From the NCBI GenBank assembly GCA_947396885.1, contig OX377205.1, positions 76,232,969-76,296,968 of the forward strand: DNA of 64,000 bases, read 5' to 3'. The position numbers and the translations under genes were made by a program. Each line of letters starts with the position of its first letter. Position 1 is the first letter of the stretch. Below, one piece after another: positions 22,491-32,789 of the stretch. The stretch is from Heligmosomoides polygyrus polygyrus. Lineage: Eukaryota > Nematoda > Chromadorea > Rhabditida > Heligmosomidae. The notes beneath the pieces are model-generated. The model ran no database searches. It had not been told where the DNA came from and saw nothing but the letters and a program-made list of their open reading frames with translations.

Positions 22491-22805
22491 GATCGCGTAT
22501 ACTGCTTTGTGCACATTTCGACTCTCTGGCACTGGGAGCAGTATACTCGACCATACCAGTAGGTCTCACTTGCTCCATGGTGGCCAGTTGATCCAGTTTC
22601 TTTGCGCTGCAGGGAACGGTGAGTTCGTACGCAAGATGTGGTGGGGTCTCCTAGTACTCCTGGGAGAATGTTGTTCCTGGTAAAGAGGTGGACGCGATGT
22701 TTTTGATCCAGTGAATTTCACAGAATCAAAAGCATTTCGAGCTTCTTTCAGGCCTTGAGAAAGACGAGTTCGTCGAAACGTCGGCCGCAATAAAGATTTA
22801 CCAAA
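22491..22805 (+). other. Penelope-like 3' region with a hammerhead-like segment
   Basis: It follows the GIY-YIG ORF without a break. At 22751-22786 the sequence GGCC-TTGAGAAA-GACG-AGTT-CGTC-GAAAC ends in GTCGGCC. GACG/CGTC can pair as a stem followed by the GAAAC box of hammerhead ribozymes, and the ends GGCC/GGCC can pair. The CUGAUGA box is imperfect (TTGAGAAA). Hammerheads are known in Penelope-like elements; this copy is probably non-functional. Confidence 0.4.
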
Positions 22806-23095
22806 CCTGGAAAGTGTAAAACGATTTTTTAAGAATAGGAATTGGAATCACCGTTCTTTCTGGAATTGCATCAAGATTCCATATGATTTTTGGTGGTTCT
22901 ACAGAAGATTTCAATTAGTTCATTTATTCTTCTATTACTACTACAACAACAGATTTAGATAGATCTACTTTATGAGACTACAATTACATATACATTTCTT
23001 AAACTGATTTGTTCCATTGAACGCTATAATTTCTGTGCATGGAATTATATACATTCCTTAACGACGCTTGTGCTCAAGCAAGTAGGAAAAGTTAT
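22806..23095. other. No recognisable feature
   Basis: AT-rich spacer with TACTACTACAACAACA-type simple sequence near 22937. Nothing else identified. Confidence 0.4.
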
Positions 23096-23489
23096 TAGGT
23101 TGTCCGGAAAGTTCTTGGTGCTTCACTTTGAACTACCACAGCTTTCTCAAATCTGAATGAATTTAGTTGAAATAAAAACCGTTATAATCAGCACGCTCTT
23201 GCCCATGGAATGCCTCTCAATTTATTCCATCAGGGAAAAATAGGTGATCGAGATTCCACGAAAGCCGCGAAAGCTGCTTCGGCTTGGTACTAATTGTTGA
23301 AGGTTTTACCAGCGAGAAGGTTTTGAAAGTGTTTGAAAGGGTGGTAGTCGGTTGGTCAGAGGTTTGGAGAATATGGAAGGTAAGGCAGAACTTCGACCCT
23401 CAATTCGTTCAATTTTCGAATAGTGATTTGTGAAACGTAAGGGCGGGCGTCATCGTGCAAAAGAATCGGGCCTCTTCTGTTGACCAATG
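23096..23489 (-). pseudogene. mariner, 3' end with terminal repeat
   Basis: On the minus strand: RPALVNRRGPILLHDDARPY, then LNELRVEVLPYLPYSPNL, a TGA, PTDYHPFKHFQNLLAGKTFN, a TAG, and EAAFAAFVESRSP. The second (LHDD) and third (PTDYH) catalytic aspartates are kept. The element end TTAGGTTGTCCGGAAAG at 23096 is a mariner-type terminal repeat next to TA. The N-terminal half was lost at the junction with the RTE-type sequence that starts at about 23490. Confidence 0.85.
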
Positions 23490-25240
23490 CTGGCCGAAGT
23501 TGACACAACTTTCAACGCATTTCGTCGATTTCTTTCCAAAAGGGCTCTCGACATTCGAGTAGTGAAGACTGTGAAGAGTGCTGACGACAGGGCACTACGG
23601 AAGCCGGTCGAGGTCAGAAAAAGATGGGAGGAGTACTTCAAGGAACTGCTGAATGAGGAGTTCCCGTGTCGGGAAGTCCAAGAAGAACAGCCAACGGAAA
23701 GACCTATCCCGTCATGGACGCAGAAAGAGGTTCGCAGTGCCATAGGGAAGATGAAGCTCGGGAAGGCAGCTGGCCGTGATGGGGTGCCAGTAGAGGCCTG
23801 GAAGGTGCTTGGAACTGCGGAATCAATTGGCTGACGCAGTTCTTCAACGGAGTCACGATAGAGGGTAAGATGACAGATGACTGGAGGAACAGCATCATAG
23901 TCCCCATCTTTAAGCAGAAGGGGGACGCATCCGAGTGCTCCAATTACCGAGGGATCCAACTGATCTCACACCCGATGAAGGTCTACGAACTGGTCGCCTC
24001 GAGGCTGAGAGTTATGGTCATCATCTCCCACGAGCAGTGGGGCTTCATGCCTGAGAGGTGCACCACTGACCCGATCTTTATCGCTCACCAGGTGATGGAG
24101 AAGTATAGGGAAAACGAAAGCCCTGCTACCCGGCATTCCTAGACTTGGAGAAAGCCTACGACAGGCTACCTCGGGCCGTGCTCTGAAATCCCTTCGAAGG
24201 AGGAATGTCCCGGAACGTCTGGTCTCGAAAATAAAGGACACTAGGGCTTGAATGCGGCGGTACGAACTCCACACGGGATGACAAAGAAGATGGATATCAC
24301 AAGTGGGGTGCATCAAGAGTGGCTTTGTGTCCGTTCCTCTTCGTGCTGACGCTTGATTGCATAGTGAGTCACCTTGAGGAAGGCCCTCTCATGACCACCC
24401 TCTACGCGGACGGTATCGCCTTAGTAGCCGACAGCCGAGAGGAGCTGGAGGACAAGGTGCAGTTGCGGCAAGGAGCCCTCGCAGACAACGGCCTGCGGCT
24501 GAACGTGAGGAAGACGAAGTTCATCAGCTCCGAGCAGTGCAACGAACCGATCCTAGACTGCCAAGGGAGTTGATGGGTGGAAGAATTCCGGGTACTTATG
24601 AAGCATAGGGCCCGTGGTGCGGTGGGTTGCCGGGAAACAAATTAACGCAGCAACCCCACTGCACCACGGGACCGATACTTATGAAGCACCGGTCCCCGGG
24701 TGCCGTGGGGCTGCCGCTTTTCCGTTGCCGCTGCCCCGTTAACATGTTTCACAGCAACTCCACGCACCACCACGAGCCCTCTGCTTCATAAGTACCAAAT
24801 TCCGCTACCTCGTAAGAGATCTGTCCGAGGAAGGAAGCGTTGACCAGGGGACGGATAAATGCAGCATGGCTCAAATGGAGAAAATCCAAAGGAATCCGCT
24901 TCGACCGTAGGTGCTCCAGGAAAAAGCAAGCTATAGGCAAGCTATATAGAACAGTAATGAGGTCTGCCCGTCTCTATGGCTGTGAGTATTGGGCTTTGGG
25001 TAGAGTGCAGGAGCGGTAACTACACGCCGCGGAAATAAGGTGAAATGCTCAGATGGGAATGTGGATGGGCCCGTCAGGACGGAGTGCGAAATGAGGATGT
25101 TAGGGCAGTTATTAAGACAGCTCCGTCCCAGCTGAAGATGAGGGAGCAGCGCCTAAGGTGGTACGGTCACAATCTCAGAAGACCACAGAGTCATCCCATA
25201 AAGTTGGCATTAGCCTTTGTGAAACATTTGTGAAGAGTAA
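23490..25240 (+). pseudogene. RTE-related reverse transcriptase (second lineage)
   Basis: Frames shift, but the order is clear: RWEEYFKELLNEEFP (about 23625), KMKLGKAAGRDGVPVEAWKV (about 23750-23810), DDWRNSIIVPIFKQKGDASE (23877-23937), YRGIQLISHPMKVYELV, EQWGFMPERCTTDPIF, FLDLEKAYDRLPR, LYADGIALVADS. The last is the catalytic box, with Gly where the second Asp should be. Then VRKTKFISSE, the C-terminal LSEEGSVDQG and MLRWECGWARQDGVRNEDVR, and LREQRLRWYGH-like sequence at about 25140. A 206-bp MITE splits the codons for VEEFRYL. Not the same family as the RTE at 5.4 or 11.6-18.6 kb. Confidence 0.85.
24591..24796. mobile_element. 206-bp MITE with 8-bp duplication inside the RT
   Basis: Ends GGTACTTATGAAGCA and, inverted, GGTACTTATGAAGCAGAGGG. 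Flanks are GAATTCCG (24583-24590) and AAATTCCG (24797-24804). Removing the element and one duplication restores GAAGAATTCCGCTACCT, encoding EEFRYL. A second, direct copy of the TACTTATGAAGCACCGG end motif lies internally near 24671, so it looks like two nested or tandem ends. It is non-coding and GC-rich. The 8-bp duplication suggests hAT-type movement. Confidence 0.88.
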
Positions 25241-25243
25241 CGG

Positions 25244-25965
25244 GAAGACGTTATACTTGGCTGCTCGTCTAATTGCTGGCGACCGTCTCATACGTCACGA
25301 TCTTCGTGTCTGTGACAATAATTCGGTCTAGATCCTTCACAACGACGAAGTCTACATGAGTATTGGTACTCCGACTATGGTATGAGATGAGGTGAGACTC
25401 GGGTTTCGAGTGTGGTGAGGTTATGCGATTCCGCGTAATCAAGGATACGGTCATTAGGCGTTATATGACCCGTATCCGAAACCACCATGACAGTTGCACC
25501 CGTTTTTCGTAGTGCATGTGCCCATTAAGGTCACCAGAGACTGTGTTGAGATCTTTCGACGGTACCTCTCTGTCTTCTCATCAATCAGGCTCAAAAACTC
25601 ATCCTTGACTTGATCGGAACAGTCGGCGAGGCCTTACGCAGAGAAGAAGTGATAGAGTCATTCCTTAGTGGCGACAACTAAATTCGTCAATCGATCGCCA
25701 AAGCGTTTTACACTCCAATCAAGCCTAGGAAATGTTCGGAGACGATTACTCCGACAACACTGGTGGTTCTGGTACTTCTACATAGAGTGGATTTGAAGTC
25801 ATCCTATCTAGTGACTGGCTGCACCGCATACATATCAAATCAACTCTTCTACGCTCTACTGCTTCTACCAACTCGCATGAGCGGCCCGCCAAGGCATCCA
25901 CATCCAGAGTTAACACGCGGGTCCTGCTTACTCAGACAACTTTGCATTAGTAACCGACCATGATA
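25244..25965 (-). pseudogene. RTE-related endonuclease fragment, opposite orientation
   Basis: Minus-strand reading, with frameshifts: VDLICM (about 25880), then GDLNGHMHYEKR (about 25540), SHLISYHSRSTNTHVDFVVV (about 25355) and DRIIVTDTKIVTYETVAS (about 25300). GDLNGH and the terminal region match the APE-type endonuclease of RTE relatives. It abuts the 3' end of the plus-strand RT fragment tail to tail, so it is a separate insertion or an inverted fragment and not a continuous element. Confidence 0.65.
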
Positions 25966-26787
25966 GGAGCCTAGCCTACAAACAGCGATTACGCCCACTC
26001 CTGCACAATAGCTTCACGTGCTTGAAGCTGGTGGCTTCGTGCTGCTGCAGGAGCACGATGCTATTTCCCTTTCATGAGGGCGATAGCTTTCTTCTCCAAA
26101 AGCACAATAGCATCACATGCAGCTCTGGCCACAGCTGGTGACGTTGTGGAGCAGCAGTAAGCACGCTCTAAACACACGGGTTCAAAAGGCGTGCAAATAT
26201 TCGACGCTCAGTGGTGAGCACACTGCGTATTCGATGTCGATGTCCATGTGGAGCGGCGATGTTCGCATTATCGTTGAAGTCTTTGAATTTCTTTAGTGAC
26301 GATCATCTTTTCGGCTTTTTTTTTTTGAAGAAAAGGATCTGGGATCAACAGTGTGCGATGTGGGAGGGGTGAACGGGGGGGGAGGTGTTTTTTGGAGAGG
26401 TTTTAGTAATAGAGGATGTGGTGGATGTTTATAGATAGATGTGACGATGCTATCGCACCATTGTATTTTGCATTGGAGCGGCTATTGCCGTAGTTGAAAG
26501 CTGTCACTAGAATGTTTAGTTGCTGTCGAAACTAATCCCATCTCATTATCACGGGTAAGTGTTCATAAGGTAAGGTCATTCATTGCTTGCTTTGAAGTTG
26601 ATCGTGGACATTGCATTCGATCAAATATCGCCGGTGATGTAGTTCCATCCTGAATGAATACGAGGGATCCATGGCTTTAGGAGCAAATAGATCGGGGGGG
26701 GGGGGAGTTAGTCACCATGTAGAAGACGTTTTGTAGGCCTGAACGGTTTGTAACACAAAGTGTAATGTACGAAGTGAAGCATTTTGG
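25966..26787. other. No recognisable gene; 12-G run
   Basis: Contains repeats of AGCACGATGCTATTT/AGCACAATAGCATCA type near 26050-26120, and a run of 12 G at 26694-26705. No ORF with a family motif. Confidence 0.4.
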
Positions 26788-26858
26788 TGCATCGGCCGGG
26801 AAACGAAACCGGGCCGCCCGCATGGCAGGCGAGCATTCTACCACTGAACCAACGAGCT
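26788..26858 (-). tRNA. tRNA-Gly(GCC)-like sequence, acceptor stem broken
   Basis: 71 nt on the minus strand. D-arm TGGTTCAGTGGTAGAATGC, anticodon arm CTCGC-CTGCCAT-GCGGG with anticodon GCC, T-arm GGTTTCGTTTCCC (two changes from the usual GGGTTCGATTCCC), 3' strand CCGATGCA. The 5' acceptor strand is AGCTCGT where GCATCGG would be needed to pair, so the acceptor stem cannot form properly. It is either a recent tRNA-Gly pseudogene or the head of a SINE. No T-run terminator follows closely. Confidence 0.75.
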
Positions 26859-28539
26859 GACTCGGACAAGTGTATCCAACATTTGGACTGGAATCTCGAG
26901 CTATCAGTGGACGCAGAGAATGCGGGAGAGACGAATCTTGCGGTGAGTGGAGAAGAATGCCAAGTGGAGAAGTTGGAAAGTGGCAAGATGGAGATCAGTG
27001 GAATGGTCACTTCTGCGCTAGCGCTGCTGAACGGGAGAATTATTCAGTAGTGCTTACCATGACGCGGTCGAGAATGATGCCGAAGAAGAGAGACGAGCAG
27101 TTGGCGAGGCTCTTTCCCGGAATTCGAAAATTATGACCCGTGGAGATTGAATCAGTACAGCGACGACATTGCGGTCGACGCAGAAGAAGAAAAAGAACAA
27201 ATAGTTTAAAAAATAGGACATTTATGAGCAAGATGCTGAAGACGAGGTAGCGCTGCCAGAACAACTATAATATTTCCATGATGATAACGACGTGTAAGAG
27301 ACAGCAGTGACTGATCGGCTCTGTCAGCCATCTCAGAGTTATTGCAGGAAGGCTAGGCAGAACTATTCCATCGTGCGCATGAAATGCAAGAGAGGATCGG
27401 CCGATTGGAAGAAACCGTAGTCCACTAATATTCCGAAATTCAGTGCCTAAAACGAGCGCTCGGTAGGACCGTGCGTAGGAGGGATGCAAGGGATGTGCGG
27501 ATGGGCAAACTCTACAGTCGAAATTTGTGTGCTGTGTTTTTTGTGTATTACTTAAATCAAGTTCTGAATTATTTTATTTTGCATAACATCTCCCCGCTTC
27601 ACTCATGAGTCACTGGGAGATGTTATGACAAAAGGTTCGTATGAACGTAGTGGCGAAAAGAACCTATACTACTCTGTAAATTTAATTTCACAATGAACAC
27701 AGTATGCGTATGTGTAGAACAAAATGCAGTATTTGCAAAATTACTAACAAAGATAGTTTCATTACAAGTAATACCACTAAAATTAAAATATTTTCTAATG
27801 CTTCCAGTAGTAGTGATTGTACAAGTAAAAGTTTGGTGTATTGCATAACATGAAACTTCTGTAGTGCACAACACGTAGCAAACAGACTCTTTAAGACAGG
27901 ATGAAAGAACATCTATACCACATTAACAAATTCGATAAATAAAGAAATAGATGAATTATTTATATGAACATTTCAATGGTACTTGTAGATATCACATTGC
28001 TGTCACTATTCTAGACAATGCTGAAGAAAATACTGATAAGATTATACTGGAATCAAGAGATCTTTTTGTATTAAACTTCTTAACACTGCATATCCTTTTG
28101 GAATTAATGATAACATTTATTTATTAACTACGTCGCTATTGACGCGCCAAACTAGACTTGAACTATACGAGAAGAGTTAAAAACCAGAATTGAAGACAAC
28201 TACAAAAGAAAATAGAAAACGAATAAAATAGAATTAGGCAGTAAGCCGTAAAGTCAACTAGTAACCAACAAAAAAACAAACAATAAAAATTCGTTCACAA
28301 CGGACTAGCCAAAGAGCAGGTTTTCTTTTTCAGCAGACATTCCACTCTCAACAAAGTAACAAATGACTAGAGGTGGGTAGGTTTCCAAGATAGAATCAAC
28401 AAAAATGTATGTGAAGAAGAAAGAATTACTCATTTTAAAAGGGTTTGAAAATAAAACAAAAAAGGTATGTAACTAGAACCAACATGAAAGGAGTCTGACG
28501 ACTGAGGCGAGACCCAGCAAAAATACACGACCAAACTTC
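26859..28539. other. No recognisable gene
   Basis: Short ORFs at 26784-27136 (partly over the tRNA-like sequence) and a minus ORF at 27265-27489 have no motif. 27500-28500 is very AT-rich. No element ends found. Confidence 0.4.
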
Positions 28540-28746
28540 CTATTTTATGAGTTCCATTCCATAACTCCCTGGGCACGCATCACCAGGCAGGCGCCTTCCA
28601 TTTTCCAGGAACCTCATTATACTGGTACGCATCTCGGCGATGGCCAGGGGGACATACAATAGTGCAGGAAATCCGGTCAACAACAATGCTGGTTGAAAAT
28701 ACGTAGAACTACGAAAAGTGGAACTGGCGAATAGTAGGACGAAAAA
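28540..28746 (-). CDS. Candidate terminal exon of a host membrane protein
   Basis: On the minus strand a pyrimidine-rich tract ending TTTTGGTGCAG looks like a 3' splice site. It is followed by 68 open codons and TAG. The peptide starts FFVLLFASSTF and has a hydrophobic stretch (ALLLTGFPALLYVPLAIAEM). It ends with a polar tail (RTSIMRFLENGRRLPGDACP). Composition and splice context are gene-like and distinct from the repeats around it. I do not recognise the family. No upstream exon was identified within the window, so this may be an isolated exon remnant. Confidence 0.35.
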   Translation of the reverse strand, partial: FFVLLFASSTFRSSTYFQPALLLTGFPALLYVPLAIAEMRTSIMRFLENGRRLPGDACPGSYGMELIK

Positions 28747-29049
28747 CTGCACCAAAAGAAAAAGAAAAACTGGATATAAAATATAAGAAAGTAAATTTAA
28801 ATTTAAATTGAAAAGCTTGCAGGTTGTTTCCACTTAAAAAAACCGACACCACCCCGATTGAGAGGATCAAATGGGAGAGAAGGAATGTCTCCTAAAAGAA
28901 AACCCACAAACACTTATGTGATGAGTATTATGAAGTCATAGTGCACTCAATAGCCACAGAGCATAGGATTCAAATCCCATAATTCGGCTGATGTTGCTGA
29001 AAACACAGACTTATAGCGGATGATGCCCGATCCATCAGATTGAACGAAA
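28747..29049. other. Spacer
   Basis: AT-rich. It may include the untranslated 3' end of the CR1-like element to the right. Confidence 0.3.
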
Positions 29050-29361
29050 AAGTTCAGTCAGTTGTGATTGTCATCTAGGAGCCAGGTAGGAGCTGAAGAA
29101 AACGCAAGTTGACATTGTAGTTGCTTCTTACTAATATCTTGATCAGATATCAATGCGAAGCAACTCACCCAAGTTAAGTGATAGTAATTTCGCCCTAAAA
29201 GCTGAAATGGTTTTAACCTCAAAGAGGTTTGCGGGAAGAAGGCAGAACCATCAAGCACATCGATGAAATACGGCATTTCGGATTCCCGTGTGCCTCAGTC
29301 TTCTAATGTTATTGAACTGAACGTCAAACTTACGAAATCTTGCGCTAACTGGCCTAAATCT

Positions 29362-31740
29362 TCAATACTCCGAATCCTCTGTGCCATAGCATACGGTAAA
29401 CACTTCTTGAACTCTTTCTATCCGGCTAACGTCCCTAATTATCTTAGGGCTCCATAGTTGAGAGCAATATTCGAGATGCGGCAATACATACGCTTTGTAC
29501 AGGCGTATAAGTATTGCCGTATCAATGCTCTCAATATTTCGAAAAATTGTGAACAAGGACGCAAACGCTTTACTGACTGCTTGTTCTATGTGGGCTGAGA
29601 AACTAAGCTTTGGATCAAAGGACATCCCAAGGCCCTTCATAGATTCGCATGTAGGAATGCAAAGACCATGAATCATATAGCTACAAACATCAGGTTTACC
29701 AATGTGCAGAACTTTGCATTTCGACGGATTGACAGGAATGTCCCATTGGGGAGCCCATTCCGCTAATTTGAGAATTGATCTTTGGAGAGCTGACTTAACA
29801 ACCAAAGCGTTATCATCCCCATATGAGCCGCAGATTTTAATATCGTCAGCAAACATCTTAACAGGAACATCTGTAGTTGTCTTGAGAAGGAGAGCTAGCT
29901 CAGCGGTGTATAACAAAAACAACAGGGCGATAGCACTCCTCCCTGAGGTACCCCGCTAGGGCAAGCAAATTGCATTGAATAGCTCTGCGTAACCTTAACT
30001 GTCATATAACTATCGTACAAATACGACTCAATCCATCCTAGTAATTTACCAGAGATTCCAAAAAACTTCAACTTTGCAAGGAGCTTAGAATGATTTACTT
30101 TGTCGAATACTTTACAGAGATCGAAATAAATTGCATCTACTGAAAGACCTTGATTCTGAGCTAAACACCAATCATGGAAGATGTCAGGAAGATTAGTGGT
30201 AGTAGAAGCACCTGGCAAAAAACCATTTTGCTCAGGTGGAACCAGATAACGCTTCTTGAGGCCTTCAAACATTTTTCGGTGAATAATTTCTTCCATTATT
30301 TTAGCTGGAGTCGGGGTAAGGCTAATAGGTCTAAAATTACTCACAAGAGCGTTTCCAGGTGTTTTAGGAAAAGCTGTAATTATGGCATGCTTCCACATGT
30401 GGGGAACCTCACTCAGATGAAAGGAAAGATTGAATAGATGTGCAAGAGGGTTACATAGAGGGTTGAATTGTGGCACTCCCTGTAAACGCATTGAGAGATG
30501 CCGTCATAAGGTTCAGTAATCAGAGAAATTTCGTCCGGATAAAAATAGAAATCGCAAAGGTAATTTGGAAAGGTTATCCCGTTCATATGAACGACTTCGC
30601 CTTCAGAGAGCATGGAAACACTTGGTTGTGTGAAAACGCTCTGAAAGTACTTGCCGAGAGTATTGTCTTTATCACTATTGTTGGAGTACTGGTTTCCATT
30701 TTGGTCAATAATGGCTGGTAATGTATTTTTGGGCCTTCGTAAACTAACTGAGCCTTCGTTCTCTATTAACGGCAAATTTCTTCAAATGAGAGCCAAGATC
30801 TCTACAGACTTTCTTGTAAAGTTTACTAGACATCGGATTGCGGAGATTATCAAAAAGCCGTCTTTTTTGATTGAATAGGTTTAGAATATGTTTAGGGTAG
30901 GAGAGAGAAGTAGGTAGGAGGGTATTGCTTAAAGGGTACATACATAGAAAGACCATGATATAATTTTCTGCAGAATCGCATGTAAAGGTCCGAAACAGAA
31001 GTGAACTGATCAAACACCATGAACCAGTCTATGTTCGATAGGTAGTTGTCAAGCCCCACAACATTTGCGTTGACAAAATCGGGAGTTGGTATGGTTTGGG
31101 AGTGGGAAAAATTAGCCTGTAAGCTGAGCCTCATAATCGCGTGGTCGGAGTTACCAAGAGAGGGTAATACAGAGATGTTGAACACATTGGGAAGAGTAGA
31201 CAGGATGATATCCAGTGCGTTTTCGCCTCGTGTAGGGTCTTTGATAAGTTGGCTGAAACCACACTGATTAAATAGGTCTAAAAAAATTGCAGAAGCTGAA
31301 TCGAGCGGATAAAGCTGCCACCCAATCAACATTTAAATTGAAATCTCCCACAATTACTGTGCTAGGGCGTGCAGCAGATAGATTTTGCAGTAGCTCAATA
31401 AGAGTGTCATCATCAGATTTGGACGAATTGGGAGGACGATAAACGATAACTACAAAAGTTTGAGACAACTGCGGTTCAGAGAAAACGAGACATAGGACGT
31501 CTGACACAGTATGTCTTGAGTGCTGAACCACGTCAACATCTAGCTAAGCAACACACTCCACCACCTTTCCGTCCTTTTCGGTCAAGTCGAAATAATAAAA
31601 AAGGTAAGCAGTCCACAATTTCAGAGACCCGAATTTTCTCATTCATCCAGGATTCAGTAATGAAGAGAAGGGCGGGATTATTGAGATGGATGGAAGAGTG
31701 CAGGTAATCAGTTTTGTTCATAGACTTCGGGCATTAAATA
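29362..31740 (-). pseudogene. CR1-like ORF2: endonuclease + reverse transcriptase
   Basis: Endonuclease motifs: LLFITESWMN (about 31660), VIVYRPPNSS and VGDFNLNVDW (about 31360-31330), GNSDHAIMRLSL (about 31155-31120). RT: HMWKHAIITAFPKTPGNA (from about 30400), NFRPISLTPTPAKIMEEII, EQNGFLPGASTTTNLPDIFH, VDAIYFDLCKVFDKVNHSKL (Cys-Lys where SKAF is usual), SGVPQGGVLSP, then MFADDIKICGSY (about 29855). C-terminus RLYKAYVLPHLEYCSQLWSP (about 29490). At least five frame changes separate these parts. The catalytic FADD is intact. Confidence 0.85.
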
Positions 31741-31797
31741 GTTTAAAAACGAGTTACCTTGCAAACCTACGGGTTTCCCGACGAACGTGGCGGGAGC

Positions 31798-32433
31798 TCA
31801 GCGGCACGAACAAGTTGGGGCACTATACACAACCCACTCTTTGAATTGCTTGCCCTTGTTACGTTCTGGAGCTGCCTGACGCAGTTCGAAGTCCCGTTGT
31901 CGCTCTTCTGCCGTTATGCATTTACGAATAAAAATAATAGAGATACCGGCATCACGAAGCAGGCGGCTGTTGGCGAGGGTAATGCGCCAGTGGGTAGTGG
32001 AAGGGAGCACAACTTTAACGAGCCTGGGACGCTGGAGAGTAGGTTTGCCCATCCGATATACTTCACAAGGCCGACATTCCACGTTGAGAACGTCTAGGAC
32101 CTCGCAAACCTTCTCTTCCAGGTCCCGTTGCCGTTCAGACGGACGACAATGAGCCTCCGATTCATCGATGCCGCTGATTACAAAGCTCGCTCCCTTGTCG
32201 CTCTCGATGACTTCGAAAGATTCACGAGGTATTTTCTGCTCGAGAGCGACAAACAATTGCTCGACAGCAGGGTCTTTATTGATGGAAATAGCTTTTTTCA
32301 AAATATCCATTGCTGACATATTTTCGAGCTGATTAATTCCCACAGAGCTCTCAGCCATCCCTCTTTCAGCGATAGGCAGAGGCTGAGAAGAACTCGACGC
32401 GAGTTTTCGAGTTCGTTGCACTTTTGGCGGCAT
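31798..32433 (-). CDS. CR1-like ORF1 protein
   Basis: An open frame of 211 codons from MPPKVQRTRKLASSSSQPLP. N-terminal basic/Ser-rich tail; central MDILKKAISINKDPAVEQLF; then an RRM-like or nucleic-acid-binding region, PRLVKVVLPSTTHWRITLAN through FIRKCITAEERQRDFELRQA; and NKGKQFKEWVVY near the C-terminus. This layout fits ORF1 proteins of CR1/L2-like elements, which bind element RNA. It lies directly upstream of the endonuclease frame. It is intact as an ORF, though the last residues (SAPTCSCR) may be altered by a frameshift. Partner: the ORF2 below. Confidence 0.7.
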   Translation of the reverse strand: MPPKVQRTRKLASSSSQPLPIAERGMAESSVGINQLENMSAMDILKKAISINKDPAVEQLFVALEQKIPRESFEVIESDKGASFVISGIDESEAHCRPSERQRDLEEKVCEVLDVLNVECRPCEVYRMGKPTLQRPRLVKVVLPSTTHWRITLANSRLLRDAGISIIFIRKCITAEERQRDFELRQAAPERNKGKQFKEWVVYSAPTCSCR

Positions 32434-32440
32434 GACGATC

Positions 32441-32789
32441 TATGATCAAATGGCAATCGAAAAAATTGATTCGAGTGATGTGGGCAACGGAAAACTTCCA
32501 AAGAGAGAAAAACCTGCCAAAATCGATGTTAGAGGCTTGACAAAAGCGACTTAATGAGAGATCGGAAACCCAGTAGACAATTCCACACAACTATTTCAGA
32601 ATGAAAGAAAGGAAACCAAGAAAAATAGAAAAGATGATGGACGCTATCAAAAGACGGCCGCTTGCTGCGCGTCGCTTCGTCGAATTTTGAATAACAACAA
32701 CAATAACAACAAATTTAAAATTAATTTGTATACTGTGCAAACTGCATTTTAAGGATTACAAGGTATCTCATAAAAATAATTCTTCGTTT
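32441..32789. other. No recognisable gene
   Basis: Region 5' of the CR1-like ORF1 on its minus strand; part may be its 5' untranslated region. ACAACAACAATAACAACAA simple sequence lies near 32693-32711. Confidence 0.35.

Larger units (their letters stand above)
29050..32440 (-). mobile_element. Nearly complete CR1-like retrotransposon, minus strand
   Basis: About 3.4 kb in 5'-3' order on the minus strand: ORF1 (32433-31798), endonuclease (about 31740-31000), linker (30990-30500), RT (30491-29362) and C-terminus to about 29050. No large insertion interrupts it, unlike the copy at 10.9-21.2 kb. Coding frames carry several shifts, so it is dead. The two CR1-like copies share architecture but differ in sequence. 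Confidence 0.85.
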
